Source of the DNA: Bacteroidota bacterium
GTDB lineage: Bacteria; Bacteroidota; Bacteroidia; SXHM01
Length of the DNA stretch: 8,036 bases
Assembly: GCA_005773695.1 (NCBI GenBank)
Contig: SXHM01000012.1
Coordinates: 1-8,036, forward strand
Direction: 5' to 3'
In this document: positions 1 to 6,419 of the stretch, in pieces
How positions within the stretch are numbered: position 1 is the stretch's first letter
Layout: each line of letters opens with the position of its first letter
Notes under the pieces: model-generated
The model's input: the letters and a program-made list of their open reading frames with translations, nothing else
Told to the model about the DNA's origin: nothing
Databases searched by the model: none
Position numbers and translations under genes: made by a program

Positions 1-2
1 AT

Positions 3-44
3 GAAAATATCTATTTTGATATTATTGAATTGTTGAAGAAATAA
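3..44 (+). CDS. Possible C-terminal tail of a gene entering from the left
   Basis: Reading from position 3, the frame gives ENIYFDIIELLKK and then TAA at 42-44. This resembles the amphipathic helical end of a protein, and its codons look more like coding sequence than the competing frame from ATG at 1, which gives only 11 residues. With 13 visible residues no family can be assigned. The stop lies inside the left arm of the inverted repeat at 38-47, as expected for a gene end followed by a structured 3' region. The call is weak and could be chance. Confidence 0.22.
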   Translation, partial: ENIYFDIIELLKK

Positions 45-90
45 TCGTCACTTTCTCTTTTAAGGAGAACGGTAGAGTAGCGATTATTTC
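38..90. repeat. Inverted repeat with an inner hairpin
   Basis: GAAATAATCG at 38-47 is perfectly complementary to CGATTATTTC at 81-90. Inside it, TTCTC (53-57) pairs with GAGAA (65-69), giving a two-tier stem. No T-run follows on either strand, so this is not a canonical intrinsic terminator. The right arm overlaps the stop codon of the minus-strand candidate ORF at 84-86, and the left arm overlaps the possible plus-strand stop at 42-44. It may be a 3'-end stabilising structure between two convergent gene ends; that role is inferred. Confidence 0.45.
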
Positions 91-233
91 AACTGAATTC
101 CTCTTACTTCCACCATCATCAATTCTTCAAGGGTCATGGTCATAAGAACCTTAATCTCTCGTATGGTTTTCCATTCAGATGCGGATAAACCGTTAATGCT
201 ATTTGGCTTCATGTTTTTGTCTTTAGTTTTCAT
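84..233 (-). CDS. Candidate small protein, 49 residues, unknown function
   Basis: A minus-strand ORF runs from ATG at 233 to TAA at 86-84. It encodes 49 residues starting MKTKDKNMKPNSINGL; a second Met at residue 8 is an alternative start. The first third is polar and lysine-rich. The rest, from about residue 18 (SASEWKTIREIK) to residue 45, looks like one or two amphipathic helices, with a Met-rich stretch MTMTLEELMM at 31-40. There is no signal peptide, membrane segment or cysteine. I do not recognise the family. There is no clear ribosome-binding site, but that is normal in this phylum. The intervals on either side would otherwise be empty, so it is either a genuine small gene or a chance ORF. 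Confidence 0.3.
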   Translation of the reverse strand: MKTKDKNMKPNSINGLSASEWKTIREIKVLMTMTLEELMMVEVRGIQLK

Positions 234-355
234 TTGTAAATAATTTAATTACACACCTTAACGGTTGCATGAAAAATAGTGTTCCAAAACTTCGATTAAC
301 GACAAAAAAATGAATTTCCATAGATTTAAATACATTTACTCCATATAAATACTAT

Positions 356-2524
356 ATGAAAACTATTATTAATAAAACCCTTGCCCTGCTTCTCTTTGCT
401 TCAGCAGCAATTGCACAACCAACAGATTATTCAACCTTCGTTGACCCTTTCATCGGCACAGGAGGTCATGGGCATACTTTTCCCGGTGTTACTGTTCCTT
501 TCGGAATGATGCAGCTTAGTCCGGATACCCGTCTTAGCGGATGGGATGGTTGCTCGGGTTATCATAATTCAGACAACAAAATATATGGGTTTTCACATAC
601 TCATTTAAGTGGAACAGGTGCATCGGATTACTGTGATATTCTGTTGATGCCTACTACAGGAAAACCACAATTGAGTAATAAAAAATATGCGTCACTTTTT
701 AAAAAAGAAAATGAAAAAGCAAGTGCAGGTTATTATTCGGTTGTGCTAGATAAGAGTAATATAAAAGTGGAGTTGGCTGCAACTATCCGAACCGGTTTGC
801 ACAAATACACTTTCCCAAAATCAACATCATCAAATGTTATATTGGATTTAACACATCGCGACCGGGTTAAAGAAAGCGATATTACCATCAATGGCAATAC
901 TGAAATTAGCGGAAAGCGTGTTAGTGACAATTGGGCAAATAACCAGATTTTGTATTTCGTAATTCAGTTTTCAAAACCCTTTGTGCGTTCACAAACTTTG
1001 GGTTCGCTGAAAGCATCGGTAAGTTTTGAAACGGAGGAAGGCGAAGTAATTTTCGCAAAGATTGGAATGTCGGCAGTAAGTGTGGATGGTGCGAGAAAAA
1101 ATCTGGAAGCAGAACAAAAAGGGTTTGACTTGGAAAAGTTAAAAATTGATGCAAAAGCTGCATGGAATAATGAACTCAGTAAAATTGAAATTGAATCAAA
1201 GGATGAACACATCCTGCGCACCTTTTACACCGCACTTTATCATTGTATGATTGCGCCCAACGTTTACCAGGATGTTGACGGAAAATACCGTGGAAGAGAT
1301 TTCGAAATCCACGAAACTAAAGATTTTACATATTACACAGTTTTCTCGCTTTGGGATACGTATCGCGCACTGCATCCGCTTCTCACGCTCATTGATAAGA
1401 AGCGCACATCAGATTTTATAAACACATTTATAAAACAATTTGAAGAAGGCGGACGCTTACCCGTTTGGGAACTTTCAAGCTGCGAAACATGGTGTATGAT
1501 TGGTTATCATGCTGTGCCTGTAATCTGGGAAGCCTATTCAAAAGGAGTTACAGGTTTTGATGCAGAGAAAGCATATGAAGCCATGAAGTTTTCAGCAATG
1601 GAAGACAAGAATGCATTGAAAAGTTACAAGGATAACGGTTATATCAAATATCTTGACGATGGGCAAAGTGTTTCGCGTACATTGGAATATGCCTATGACG
1701 ACTGGTGTATAGCGCAGATGGCAAAAAAATTAGGCAAGGAAGAAGATTACAAATACTTCATTGCGCGTGCTCAGTATTACAAAAATGTTTTTGACGTAAC
1801 CACAGGTTTTATGCGTCCGCGTAACGATGCGTTTCTTACTCCTTTTGACCCTTTTGAAGTGAACCGTCATTTCACTGAAGGAAATTCATGGCAGTATTCT
1901 TTTTATGCTCCACAAGATTTAACTGGACACATGAAATTACTGGGTGGAAAAGAAAAACTGGCTGCATTTTTAGATTCATTATTTACTGCTTCAACAAAAT
2001 TGACTGGTCATAAACAGCCCGATATAACAGGATTAATAGGTCAATATGTTCATGGTAACGAGCCTAGCCACCAGATTGCCTACGAATACAATTATGCCGG
2101 TCAGCCCTGGAAAACACAGTCAATGGTGCGCAGAATTATGAATGAGATGTATCGCGACCAGCCCGATGGCTTGTCAGGAAATGAAGACTGCGGACAAATG
2201 AGTGCATGGTATATTTTCAGCGCTTTGGGCTTTTATCCTGTTTGTCCTGGAAGTGAGCAATATGCTATTGGTTCGCCTGTTGTTGAGAATGCAACTATTC
2301 ATCTGGAGAATGGAAAATTATTTTCTGTTACTGCGAAAAATAACACGAAAGAAAATGTCTACATCCAATCTGCTAAACTAAATGGAAAGGATTATTCAAA
2401 AAGTTATATAACTTTTGAAGACATTATAAAAGGAGGAACGTTGGAACTTCAGATGAGCAATACACCCAACACAAATTGGGGAAGTGATGATAGTGATGTT
2501 CCGGTAACGAAGATTGAAAATTAA
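356..2524 (+). CDS. Secreted GH92 family alpha-mannosidase
   Basis: This 722-residue protein is a glycoside hydrolase family 92 enzyme: calcium-dependent, inverting exo-alpha-mannosidases, most often alpha-1,2-specific, that trim mannose from N-glycans or mannans. Residues 1-20 form a Sec signal peptide ending AIA before Gln21, so it is exported to the periplasm or beyond. It lacks a lipobox. The N-terminal beta domain opens with the family hallmark VDPFIGTGGHGHTFPG (29-44). The (alpha/alpha)6 domain carries EGNSWQY (508-514, where the family's catalytic acid Glu is expected), HGNEPSH (566-572) and GNEDCGQMSAW (608-618, with the Asp general-base region). The length is full for the family. No SusC/SusD pair, regulator or other glycosidase is visible, so it does not sit in a recognisable polysaccharide utilisation locus here. 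Linkage specificity cannot be fixed from the motifs alone. Confidence 0.95.
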   Translation: MKTIINKTLALLLFASAAIAQPTDYSTFVDPFIGTGGHGHTFPGVTVPFGMMQLSPDTRLSGWDGCSGYHNSDNKIYGFSHTHLSGTGASDYCDILLMPTTGKPQLSNKKYASLFKKENEKASAGYYSVVLDKSNIKVELAATIRTGLHKYTFPKSTSSNVILDLTHRDRVKESDITINGNTEISGKRVSDNWANNQILYFVIQFSKPFVRSQTLGSLKASVSFETEEGEVIFAKIGMSAVSVDGARKNLEAEQKGFDLEKLKIDAKAAWNNELSKIEIESKDEHILRTFYTALYHCMIAPNVYQDVDGKYRGRDFEIHETKDFTYYTVFSLWDTYRALHPLLTLIDKKRTSDFINTFIKQFEEGGRLPVWELSSCETWCMIGYHAVPVIWEAYSKGVTGFDAEKAYEAMKFSAMEDKNALKSYKDNGYIKYLDDGQSVSRTLEYAYDDWCIAQMAKKLGKEEDYKYFIARAQYYKNVFDVTTGFMRPRNDAFLTPFDPFEVNRHFTEGNSWQYSFYAPQDLTGHMKLLGGKEKLAAFLDSLFTASTKLTGHKQPDITGLIGQYVHGNEPSHQIAYEYNYAGQPWKTQSMVRRIMNEMYRDQPDGLSGNEDCGQMSAWYIFSALGFYPVCPGSEQYAIGSPVVENATIHLENGKLFSVTAKNNTKENVYIQSAKLNGKDYSKSYITFEDIIKGGTLELQMSNTPNTNWGSDDSDVPVTKIEN

Positions 2525-2579
2525 TTTTTGAACTTACATAAGTTGTTACCTGGAAATCAAATTTCTTCTGTGTTATAAA

Positions 2580-2596
2580 TGGCAATGTAATTGCCA
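2580..2596 (-). terminator. Weak hairpin downstream of the lipoprotein gene
   Basis: TGGCAA (2580-2585) and TTGCCA (2591-2596) form a perfect 6-bp stem around a 5-base loop. Read on the minus strand it is followed by TTTATAA, a poor T-run. It lies 115 bases beyond the lipoprotein stop and could end the thiolase-lipoprotein transcript, but the hairpin is short and the assignment is tentative. Confidence 0.25.
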
Positions 2597-2666
2597 CTTA
2601 ACGGCATATGGTGAACATCAAAATCAACGGTCTCTAAGTAGTAACAAAAGATTGAGATTAATTCGT

Positions 2667-2707
2667 TTTTTGCACTAAAAACCATGTGCGAAAACTTTTT
2701 TGTTTTT
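2667..2707 (+). terminator. Likely intrinsic terminator of the GH92 gene
   Basis: The left arm 2667-2675 (TTTTTGCAC) pairs with 2686-2694 (GTGCGAAAA) in a 9-bp stem with one U-G pair and a 10-base loop. It is followed by six T, one G and five T (2696-2707). This is the expected form for a plus-strand intrinsic terminator. It lies about 140 bases after the GH92 stop, just before the convergent lipoprotein gene ends. The minus strand lacks a T-run, so it would work mainly for GH92. Confidence 0.55.
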
Positions 2708-2710
2708 AAT

Positions 2711-3133
2711 TTATTTTTCCAATGTCAGCGTATAATCCCATTTTTGTGTGGCATCAACAACATAGGTGTAAGTAGCAACTTGTTTGTTTGCTTCATTTAG
2801 CACTCTTGTCCAAGTCATATCCGGCTCGTTCGTTCGGTCTATTATGATTTGCTGAGCATTTGCTTCCCAAATAAAATTACTGTTTTGCGGATATACTGTT
2901 CCTGCTATTGAATAACTGTAATCTTGCTTACCAGTTCCATTACTGTTGAAATTAATAGTGCCTGTTGGATTATTATCTACCGGATAAGCAACCGGAATGT
3001 TATTCAGATAATAGACGCCTTCAACTTTGGTAACATTCCATGTGCCATATAAAACAGGGTCTAAATCTTCCTGCTTTTTGCAGGCGTTGGAAAAAATTGA
3101 AATTGCAAACAAAAAGACAAATACTTTTTTCAT
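2711..3133 (-). CDS. Small lipocalin-like outer-membrane lipoprotein
   Basis: This 140-residue protein starts MKKVFVFLFAISIFSNAC, a type II (lipoprotein) signal peptide with Cys18 as the lipidated residue after the SNA lipobox. The mature N-terminus CKKQEDLDP carries a basic then acidic cluster, broadly like the lipoprotein export signals of Bacteroidota that send lipoproteins to the cell surface. LYGTWNVTKVEG (28-39) and the beta-rich remainder, including GTINFNSNGTG (58-68), match the general pattern of small Bacteroidota lipocalin-like lipoproteins: a G-T-W opening followed by a beta barrel. Ligand and role are unknown. It begins 24 bases after the thiolase stop on the same strand with no clear terminator or promoter between them, so co-transcription is likely, although a functional link to the thiolase is not evident. 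Confidence 0.8.
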   Translation of the reverse strand: MKKVFVFLFAISIFSNACKKQEDLDPVLYGTWNVTKVEGVYYLNNIPVAYPVDNNPTGTINFNSNGTGKQDYSYSIAGTVYPQNSNFIWEANAQQIIIDRTNEPDMTWTRVLNEANKQVATYTYVVDATQKWDYTLTLEK

Positions 3134-3157
3134 AATGATAAATTACATTAACAATAA

Positions 3158-4363
3158 TTATAACCTTTCTACTACTGTAGCAATCCCCATTCCACCACCA
3201 ACGCAAAGGGTAACAACCCCGGTATGTTTTCCGCTGCGTTCCAGTTCATCTACTAAAGTTCCAACAAGCATAGCACCTGTAGCACCCAGCGGATGTCCCA
3301 TAGCAATGGCTCCTCCGTTTACGTTTACTTTTTCAGCAGAAACATTCAGTTCTTCCATAAAGCGCATGGGCACTGCGGCAAAGGCTTCGTTCACTTCAAA
3401 TAAATCAATGTCTGAAATAGTCATTCCGGCTTTTTTCAGCGCTTTCAATGTTGAGGGCACTGGACCTAATAACATGATAGTTGGTTCTGCACCAACTACT
3501 GCAAACGAACGTATTTTTGCTCTTGGTTTTAAACCCAGTTGTTCGCCCATTGCTTTACTGCCGATTAAAACTAATGCAGCACCATCAACAATTGCAGATG
3601 AGTTTCCTGCATGGTGAACGTGGCGCATGGTTTCCACTTCAGGGTAACGCTGTGTTGCCAAAGCATCGAAACCACCGTATTGTCCCATTTGCTCAAATGA
3701 AGGATTCAGTTTTGCCAATGTATCAATGGTTGTATCGGGACGAATCATTTCATCTTTATCAGTAACCGATAAACCGTTTATATCTTTTACTGAAACCACA
3801 GAGCGGCTGAAACGCCCTTCTTCCCATGCTTTTGCAGCTTTGCGATGCGAGATACTTGCAAACTCATCCAGACTGTTTCTGTCGTAACCATATTTTGTTG
3901 CAATCAAATCCGCAGAAATTCCCTGAGGCACAATTTTATATTTTGCTACCACTTCGGGATTAGTAAATAAAGCTCCACCATCAGAACCCATCGGCACACG
4001 CGACATTGATTCAACACCACCGGCAACGAGTAAATCTACTTGTCCGCTCATTACATAAGCAGCAGCCTGGTTCACTGCTTCAAGTCCCGAAGCACAAAAA
4101 CGGTTGAGTGTTACACCGGCAGTAATATTATCATACCCTGAAGCAATGGCAGCGGTTTTTGCAATGTCAGCTCCTTGCTCGCCAACCGGAGTTACACATC
4201 CAATAATTGCATCTTCCACAAATTTTGTATCCAGATTATTACGCTCGCGAATGGCTTTAAAAACAGTAGTCAACAATTCAAGCGGTTGAACATCATAAAG
4301 GCTTCCGTCTTTTTTTCCTTTTCCACGCGGTGTGCGCACTGCATCATATATATAAGCTTCCAT
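3158..4363 (-). CDS. Acetyl-CoA C-acyltransferase (thiolase)
   Basis: This 401-residue enzyme is a thiolase. It either cleaves 3-ketoacyl-CoA with CoA in beta-oxidation or condenses two acetyl-CoA units. The thiolase N-terminal domain has the nucleophile Cys90 in LNRFCASGLEAV. The C-terminal domain has NEAFA (324-328 region), His357 in GHPLGATG and the second catalytic Cys387 in CVGGGMG, so the full triad is present. The opening AVRTPRGKGKKDGSL is closer to long-chain 3-ketoacyl-CoA thiolases (FadA/FadI type) than to small biosynthetic acetoacetyl-CoA thiolases, but substrate length cannot be settled from sequence alone. No fadB-like hydratase/dehydrogenase or acyl-CoA dehydrogenase is in the window. 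A TACTTTTG -7 box lies 36 bases upstream of the ATG, so it probably has its own promoter even though the acyltransferase gene lies upstream on the same strand. Confidence 0.93.
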   Translation of the reverse strand: MEAYIYDAVRTPRGKGKKDGSLYDVQPLELLTTVFKAIRERNNLDTKFVEDAIIGCVTPVGEQGADIAKTAAIASGYDNITAGVTLNRFCASGLEAVNQAAAYVMSGQVDLLVAGGVESMSRVPMGSDGGALFTNPEVVAKYKIVPQGISADLIATKYGYDRNSLDEFASISHRKAAKAWEEGRFSRSVVSVKDINGLSVTDKDEMIRPDTTIDTLAKLNPSFEQMGQYGGFDALATQRYPEVETMRHVHHAGNSSAIVDGAALVLIGSKAMGEQLGLKPRAKIRSFAVVGAEPTIMLLGPVPSTLKALKKAGMTISDIDLFEVNEAFAAVPMRFMEELNVSAEKVNVNGGAIAMGHPLGATGAMLVGTLVDELERSGKHTGVVTLCVGGGMGIATVVERL

Positions 4364-4399
4364 TTAATATGGTGAATTAGTTATTTTGTGATTGTGTTG

Positions 4400-4407
4400 C
4401 AAAAGTA
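4400..4407 (-). promoter_or_regulatory. Bacteroidota-type -7 box for the thiolase
   Basis: On the minus strand these bases read TACTTTTG, a perfect match to the TAnnTTTG -7 element used by the Bacteroidota primary sigma factor. Transcription would begin near 4394, leaving a leader of about 30 bases before the ATG at 4363. The nearest upstream TTG (4436-4434) is 26 bases away, longer than the usual spacing, so the -33 element is not convincing. Confidence 0.55.
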
Positions 4408-4430
4408 GGTATGTTTCTGAATTTCTTTTC

Positions 4431-5321
4431 TCACAATATTATTTCATGGTGCTTTTCTGCCTTCAGTTTCCAGCGGTTGTGCGACCAAAGCCAGTTAGCA
4501 GGATTGGCGAGGATAATACCTTCTAATTTCTTTGCATAAGCTTTGGTAATCATTCCAGGTTTCCCTTCCAGTTCTGGCTGAAGCAAAGTAAGGGTTACGC
4601 CATAATATCCCCTATTAATACGTTGCACATCAAGGTAAAATATAGGGTAATTATTTGCAGTTGAATACTTTTCCAGTCCATGCAAAAATGCCGTATCTTG
4701 ATTAAGAAACCGTACCCAAAAACTTTTATCGGCTTCTTTCCGCGAAGGACTTTGGTCTGCTCCCAAAACATAGATACTCGCTATACCACGGTTTTCTGCA
4801 AATATTTTTGCTGTCTCGAAAATGGAAACTAAATGCATTCCCCAAAGCTGCCTTGATTTTTTGATATAAGTATCAATTAGTTTATTCGTCAGAGGTTTAT
4901 ACAAGGCCAGTGTTTTGTGTTGTACCTGCTTGCTTGAACAAACGCTCCATTCCCAGTTATTGTAATGGCTGCCAACTGCGATAACACTTTGATTGACTTT
5001 GAAATAAGGCGACAAAATTTCAGGATTAAGAATGCGGTAGCGTTTTCCTAATTCATCTAAACTCATCGATATTCCTTTGATACCTTCCAATAAAATATCA
5101 CAGAAGTTACGGTAACAATCTTTGGTAATTTGATTAATTTCTTTCTCTGTTTTTTCAGGAAAAGAATTTCTGAGATTTTGCTCAATTACAAGCTTTCGGT
5201 AACGCACCACATAATAAAAGAGGTAAAATAAACCATCCGATATTACATAAAGCAGCCACATTGGTATCAGTGAAAATATTGCCACTGTTATTCTGAAAAT
5301 GTAGTAGGTAATTCTTTGCAT
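4431..5321 (-). CDS. LpxL/HtrB-like lysophospholipid acyltransferase
   Basis: This 296-residue inner-membrane protein belongs to the lipid A biosynthesis acyltransferase family, which transfers acyl chains to lipid A precursors or related lipids. Residues about 7-40 are hydrophobic and form the N-terminal membrane anchor. [15 protein letters not shown] (44-58) is the family's conserved N-terminal region. The catalytic H-x4-E motif is His119-YNNW-Glu124, preceded by VGS. YKP (141-143), GADQSP (187-192) and the closing [13 protein letters not shown] (273-285) match the family's substrate-binding and C-terminal motifs. The length is normal. Bacteroidota members are often called lysophospholipid acyltransferase, and the exact acceptor (lipid A, ornithine or other lipid) cannot be told from sequence. 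It is transcribed away from ruvB. The first ATG at 5321 fits the usual N-terminus of the family. Confidence 0.88.
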   Translation of the reverse strand: MQRITYYIFRITVAIFSLIPMWLLYVISDGLFYLFYYVVRYRKLVIEQNLRNSFPEKTEKEINQITKDCYRNFCDILLEGIKGISMSLDELGKRYRILNPEILSPYFKVNQSVIAVGSHYNNWEWSVCSSKQVQHKTLALYKPLTNKLIDTYIKKSRQLWGMHLVSIFETAKIFAENRGIASIYVLGADQSPSRKEADKSFWVRFLNQDTAFLHGLEKYSTANNYPIFYLDVQRINRGYYGVTLTLLQPELEGKPGMITKAYAKKLEGIILANPANWLWSHNRWKLKAEKHHEIIL

Positions 5322-5326
5322 TTCGG

Positions 5327-5334
5327 CAAAGCTA
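5327..5334 (-). promoter_or_regulatory. Possible -7 box for the acyltransferase gene
   Basis: Read on the minus strand these bases are TAGCTTTG, matching TAnnTTTG. The box ends only 5 bases before the ATG at 5321, so a start site at the usual distance would give a leaderless or nearly leaderless mRNA. No TTG lies at -33 spacing. It may be chance in this AT-rich gap. Confidence 0.35.
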
Positions 5335-5371
5335 ATATAAATCAGGAAGAAGATTTAAGCCTTAATTTTTC

Positions 5372-5379
5372 TACTTTTG
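5372..5379 (+). promoter_or_regulatory. Possible -7 box for ruvB
   Basis: TACTTTTG matches the Bacteroidota -7 consensus and is identical to the box before the thiolase gene. It ends 8 bases before the chosen ruvB ATG at 5388, implying a leader of only a few bases. No -33 TTG is seen at the expected distance. Its position argues against the upstream in-frame ATG at 5316 as the real start. Confidence 0.4.
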
Positions 5380-5387
5380 TCAAATAC

Positions 5388-6419
5388 ATGAATCAGAATT
5401 TAGACCCCAGCAGCGAGAGCCAGTTACCTATTGACAAGGAAATAGAAAGAGCCTTGCGCCCTGTTGATTTTGGAGAGTTTGCAGGACAGGATAGTGTTGT
5501 TGAAAACCTGAAAATATTTGTGAAAGCTGCCCGTCAACGAGGTGAATCACTTGATCATGTTTTGTTGCATGGTCCACCGGGTTTGGGAAAAACAACATTG
5601 GCTCACATTATCGCCAATGATTTGGGTGTAAACATCCGCATTACTTCAGGTCCCGTGTTAGACAAGCCAGGCGACCTTGCAGGTTTGCTTACTAACTTAC
5701 AACCCAATGATGTTTTGTTCATTGATGAAATTCATCGCTTAAGTCCGATCGTAGAGGAATATTTGTATTCCGCAATGGAAGATTACCGTATTGATATAAT
5801 GATTGAAAGCGGACCCAATGCGCGTTCGGTGCAGATTAAATTAAACCCGTTTACCCTGGTTGGAGCTACAACCCGTTCGGGTTTGCTCACTGCTCCATTG
5901 CGTGCGCGCTTCGGAATAAATTCGCGCTTACAATACTACGATGCAAAAGTTCTGAAAGGTATCATCATCCGCTCTTCCGATATTCTGGAAGTAAAAATTG
6001 ATGATAAAGCAGCAGATGAAATTGCACGCAGAAGTCGCGGTACGCCACGAATTGCAAATGCATTGCTTCGCAGGGTTCGCGACTTTGCCCAGATAAAAGG
6101 GAACGGAAGTATTGATTTGGAGATATCCAAATATTCTCTCAACGCATTGTATGTTGATGCGCACGGGCTGGATGAAATGGACAATAAAATTCTGAGCACC
6201 ATCATTGACAAATTCAAAGGTGGACCAGTCGGCATTACAACCATTGCAACTGCCGTTGGTGAAGAAGCGGGAACCATTGAAGAGGTGTATGAGCCTTTCC
6301 TGATTATGCAGGGTTATTTACATCGCACACCGCGGGGAAGGCAGGCGACAGAGCTTGCGTATAAGCATTTGGGAAAAATATTTTCAGCCAATTCGGGAAC
6401 ATTATTTGAAGGCGAATAA
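5388..6419 (+). CDS. ruvB: Holliday junction branch migration ATPase RuvB
   Basis: RuvB is the hexameric AAA+ motor that, with RuvA, drives branch migration of Holliday junctions before RuvC resolution. From ATG 5388 the protein has 343 residues, normal for the family. An in-frame ATG at 5316 would add 24 residues but overlaps the first codon of the divergent acyltransferase gene, while MNQNLDPSS at 5388 matches the usual Bacteroidota N-terminus. Visible motifs are Walker [10 protein letters not shown] (62-70), Walker B LFIDEIH (110-116), sensor 1 GATTRSG (159-165), the arginine-finger segment APLRARFG (169-176), [12 protein letters not shown] (218-229, sensor 2 region), and the C-terminal winged-helix sequences GPVGITTIA (279-287) and [10 protein letters not shown] (312-321). 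No ruvA or ruvC lies in the window. queG follows with a short overlap, so the two genes are probably co-transcribed. Confidence 0.97.
   Translation: MNQNLDPSSESQLPIDKEIERALRPVDFGEFAGQDSVVENLKIFVKAARQRGESLDHVLLHGPPGLGKTTLAHIIANDLGVNIRITSGPVLDKPGDLAGLLTNLQPNDVLFIDEIHRLSPIVEEYLYSAMEDYRIDIMIESGPNARSVQIKLNPFTLVGATTRSGLLTAPLRARFGINSRLQYYDAKVLKGIIIRSSDILEVKIDDKAADEIARRSRGTPRIANALLRRVRDFAQIKGNGSIDLEISKYSLNALYVDAHGLDEMDNKILSTIIDKFKGGPVGITTIATAVGEEAGTIEEVYEPFLIMQGYLHRTPRGRQATELAYKHLGKIFSANSGTLFEGE

Larger units (their letters stand above)
1..355. other. Left-edge region without a confident gene
   Basis: This stretch upstream of the GH92 gene has no long ORF and no recognisable RNA gene. It holds a possible 3' tail of a plus-strand gene ending at 44, an inverted-repeat structure at 38-90, and a 49-codon minus-strand candidate ORF at 84-233. 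Positions 234-355 are very AT-rich and must contain the GH92 promoter. The best match there to the Bacteroidota -7 consensus TAnnTTTG is the imperfect TACATTTA at 331-338, with no convincing -33 TTG at the right distance. No tRNA-like cloverleaf was seen. Confidence 0.6.

Noticed and set aside
188..266. Inverted pair AACCGTTAA (188-196) and TTAACGGTT (258-266)
   Set aside because: Nine matching bases separated by 61 bases in AT-rich DNA can arise by chance, and nothing else marks them as an operator.
2531..2544. AACTTA-CA-TAAGTT palindrome just after the GH92 stop
   Set aside because: It is a short, AT-rich stem with no T-run after it on the plus strand; the hairpin at 2667-2707 is a better terminator.
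3027..3617. A 196-codon plus-strand ORF opposite the thiolase and lipoprotein genes
   Set aside because: It lies antisense to two well-supported genes, has low-complexity Pro/Thr/Ser-rich composition typical of a shadow frame, and matches no family I recognise.
5316..5387. A 24-residue N-terminal extension of RuvB from ATG 5316
   Set aside because: It would overlap the divergent acyltransferase start and cross a probable -7 box, and its sequence is not part of the RuvB family.
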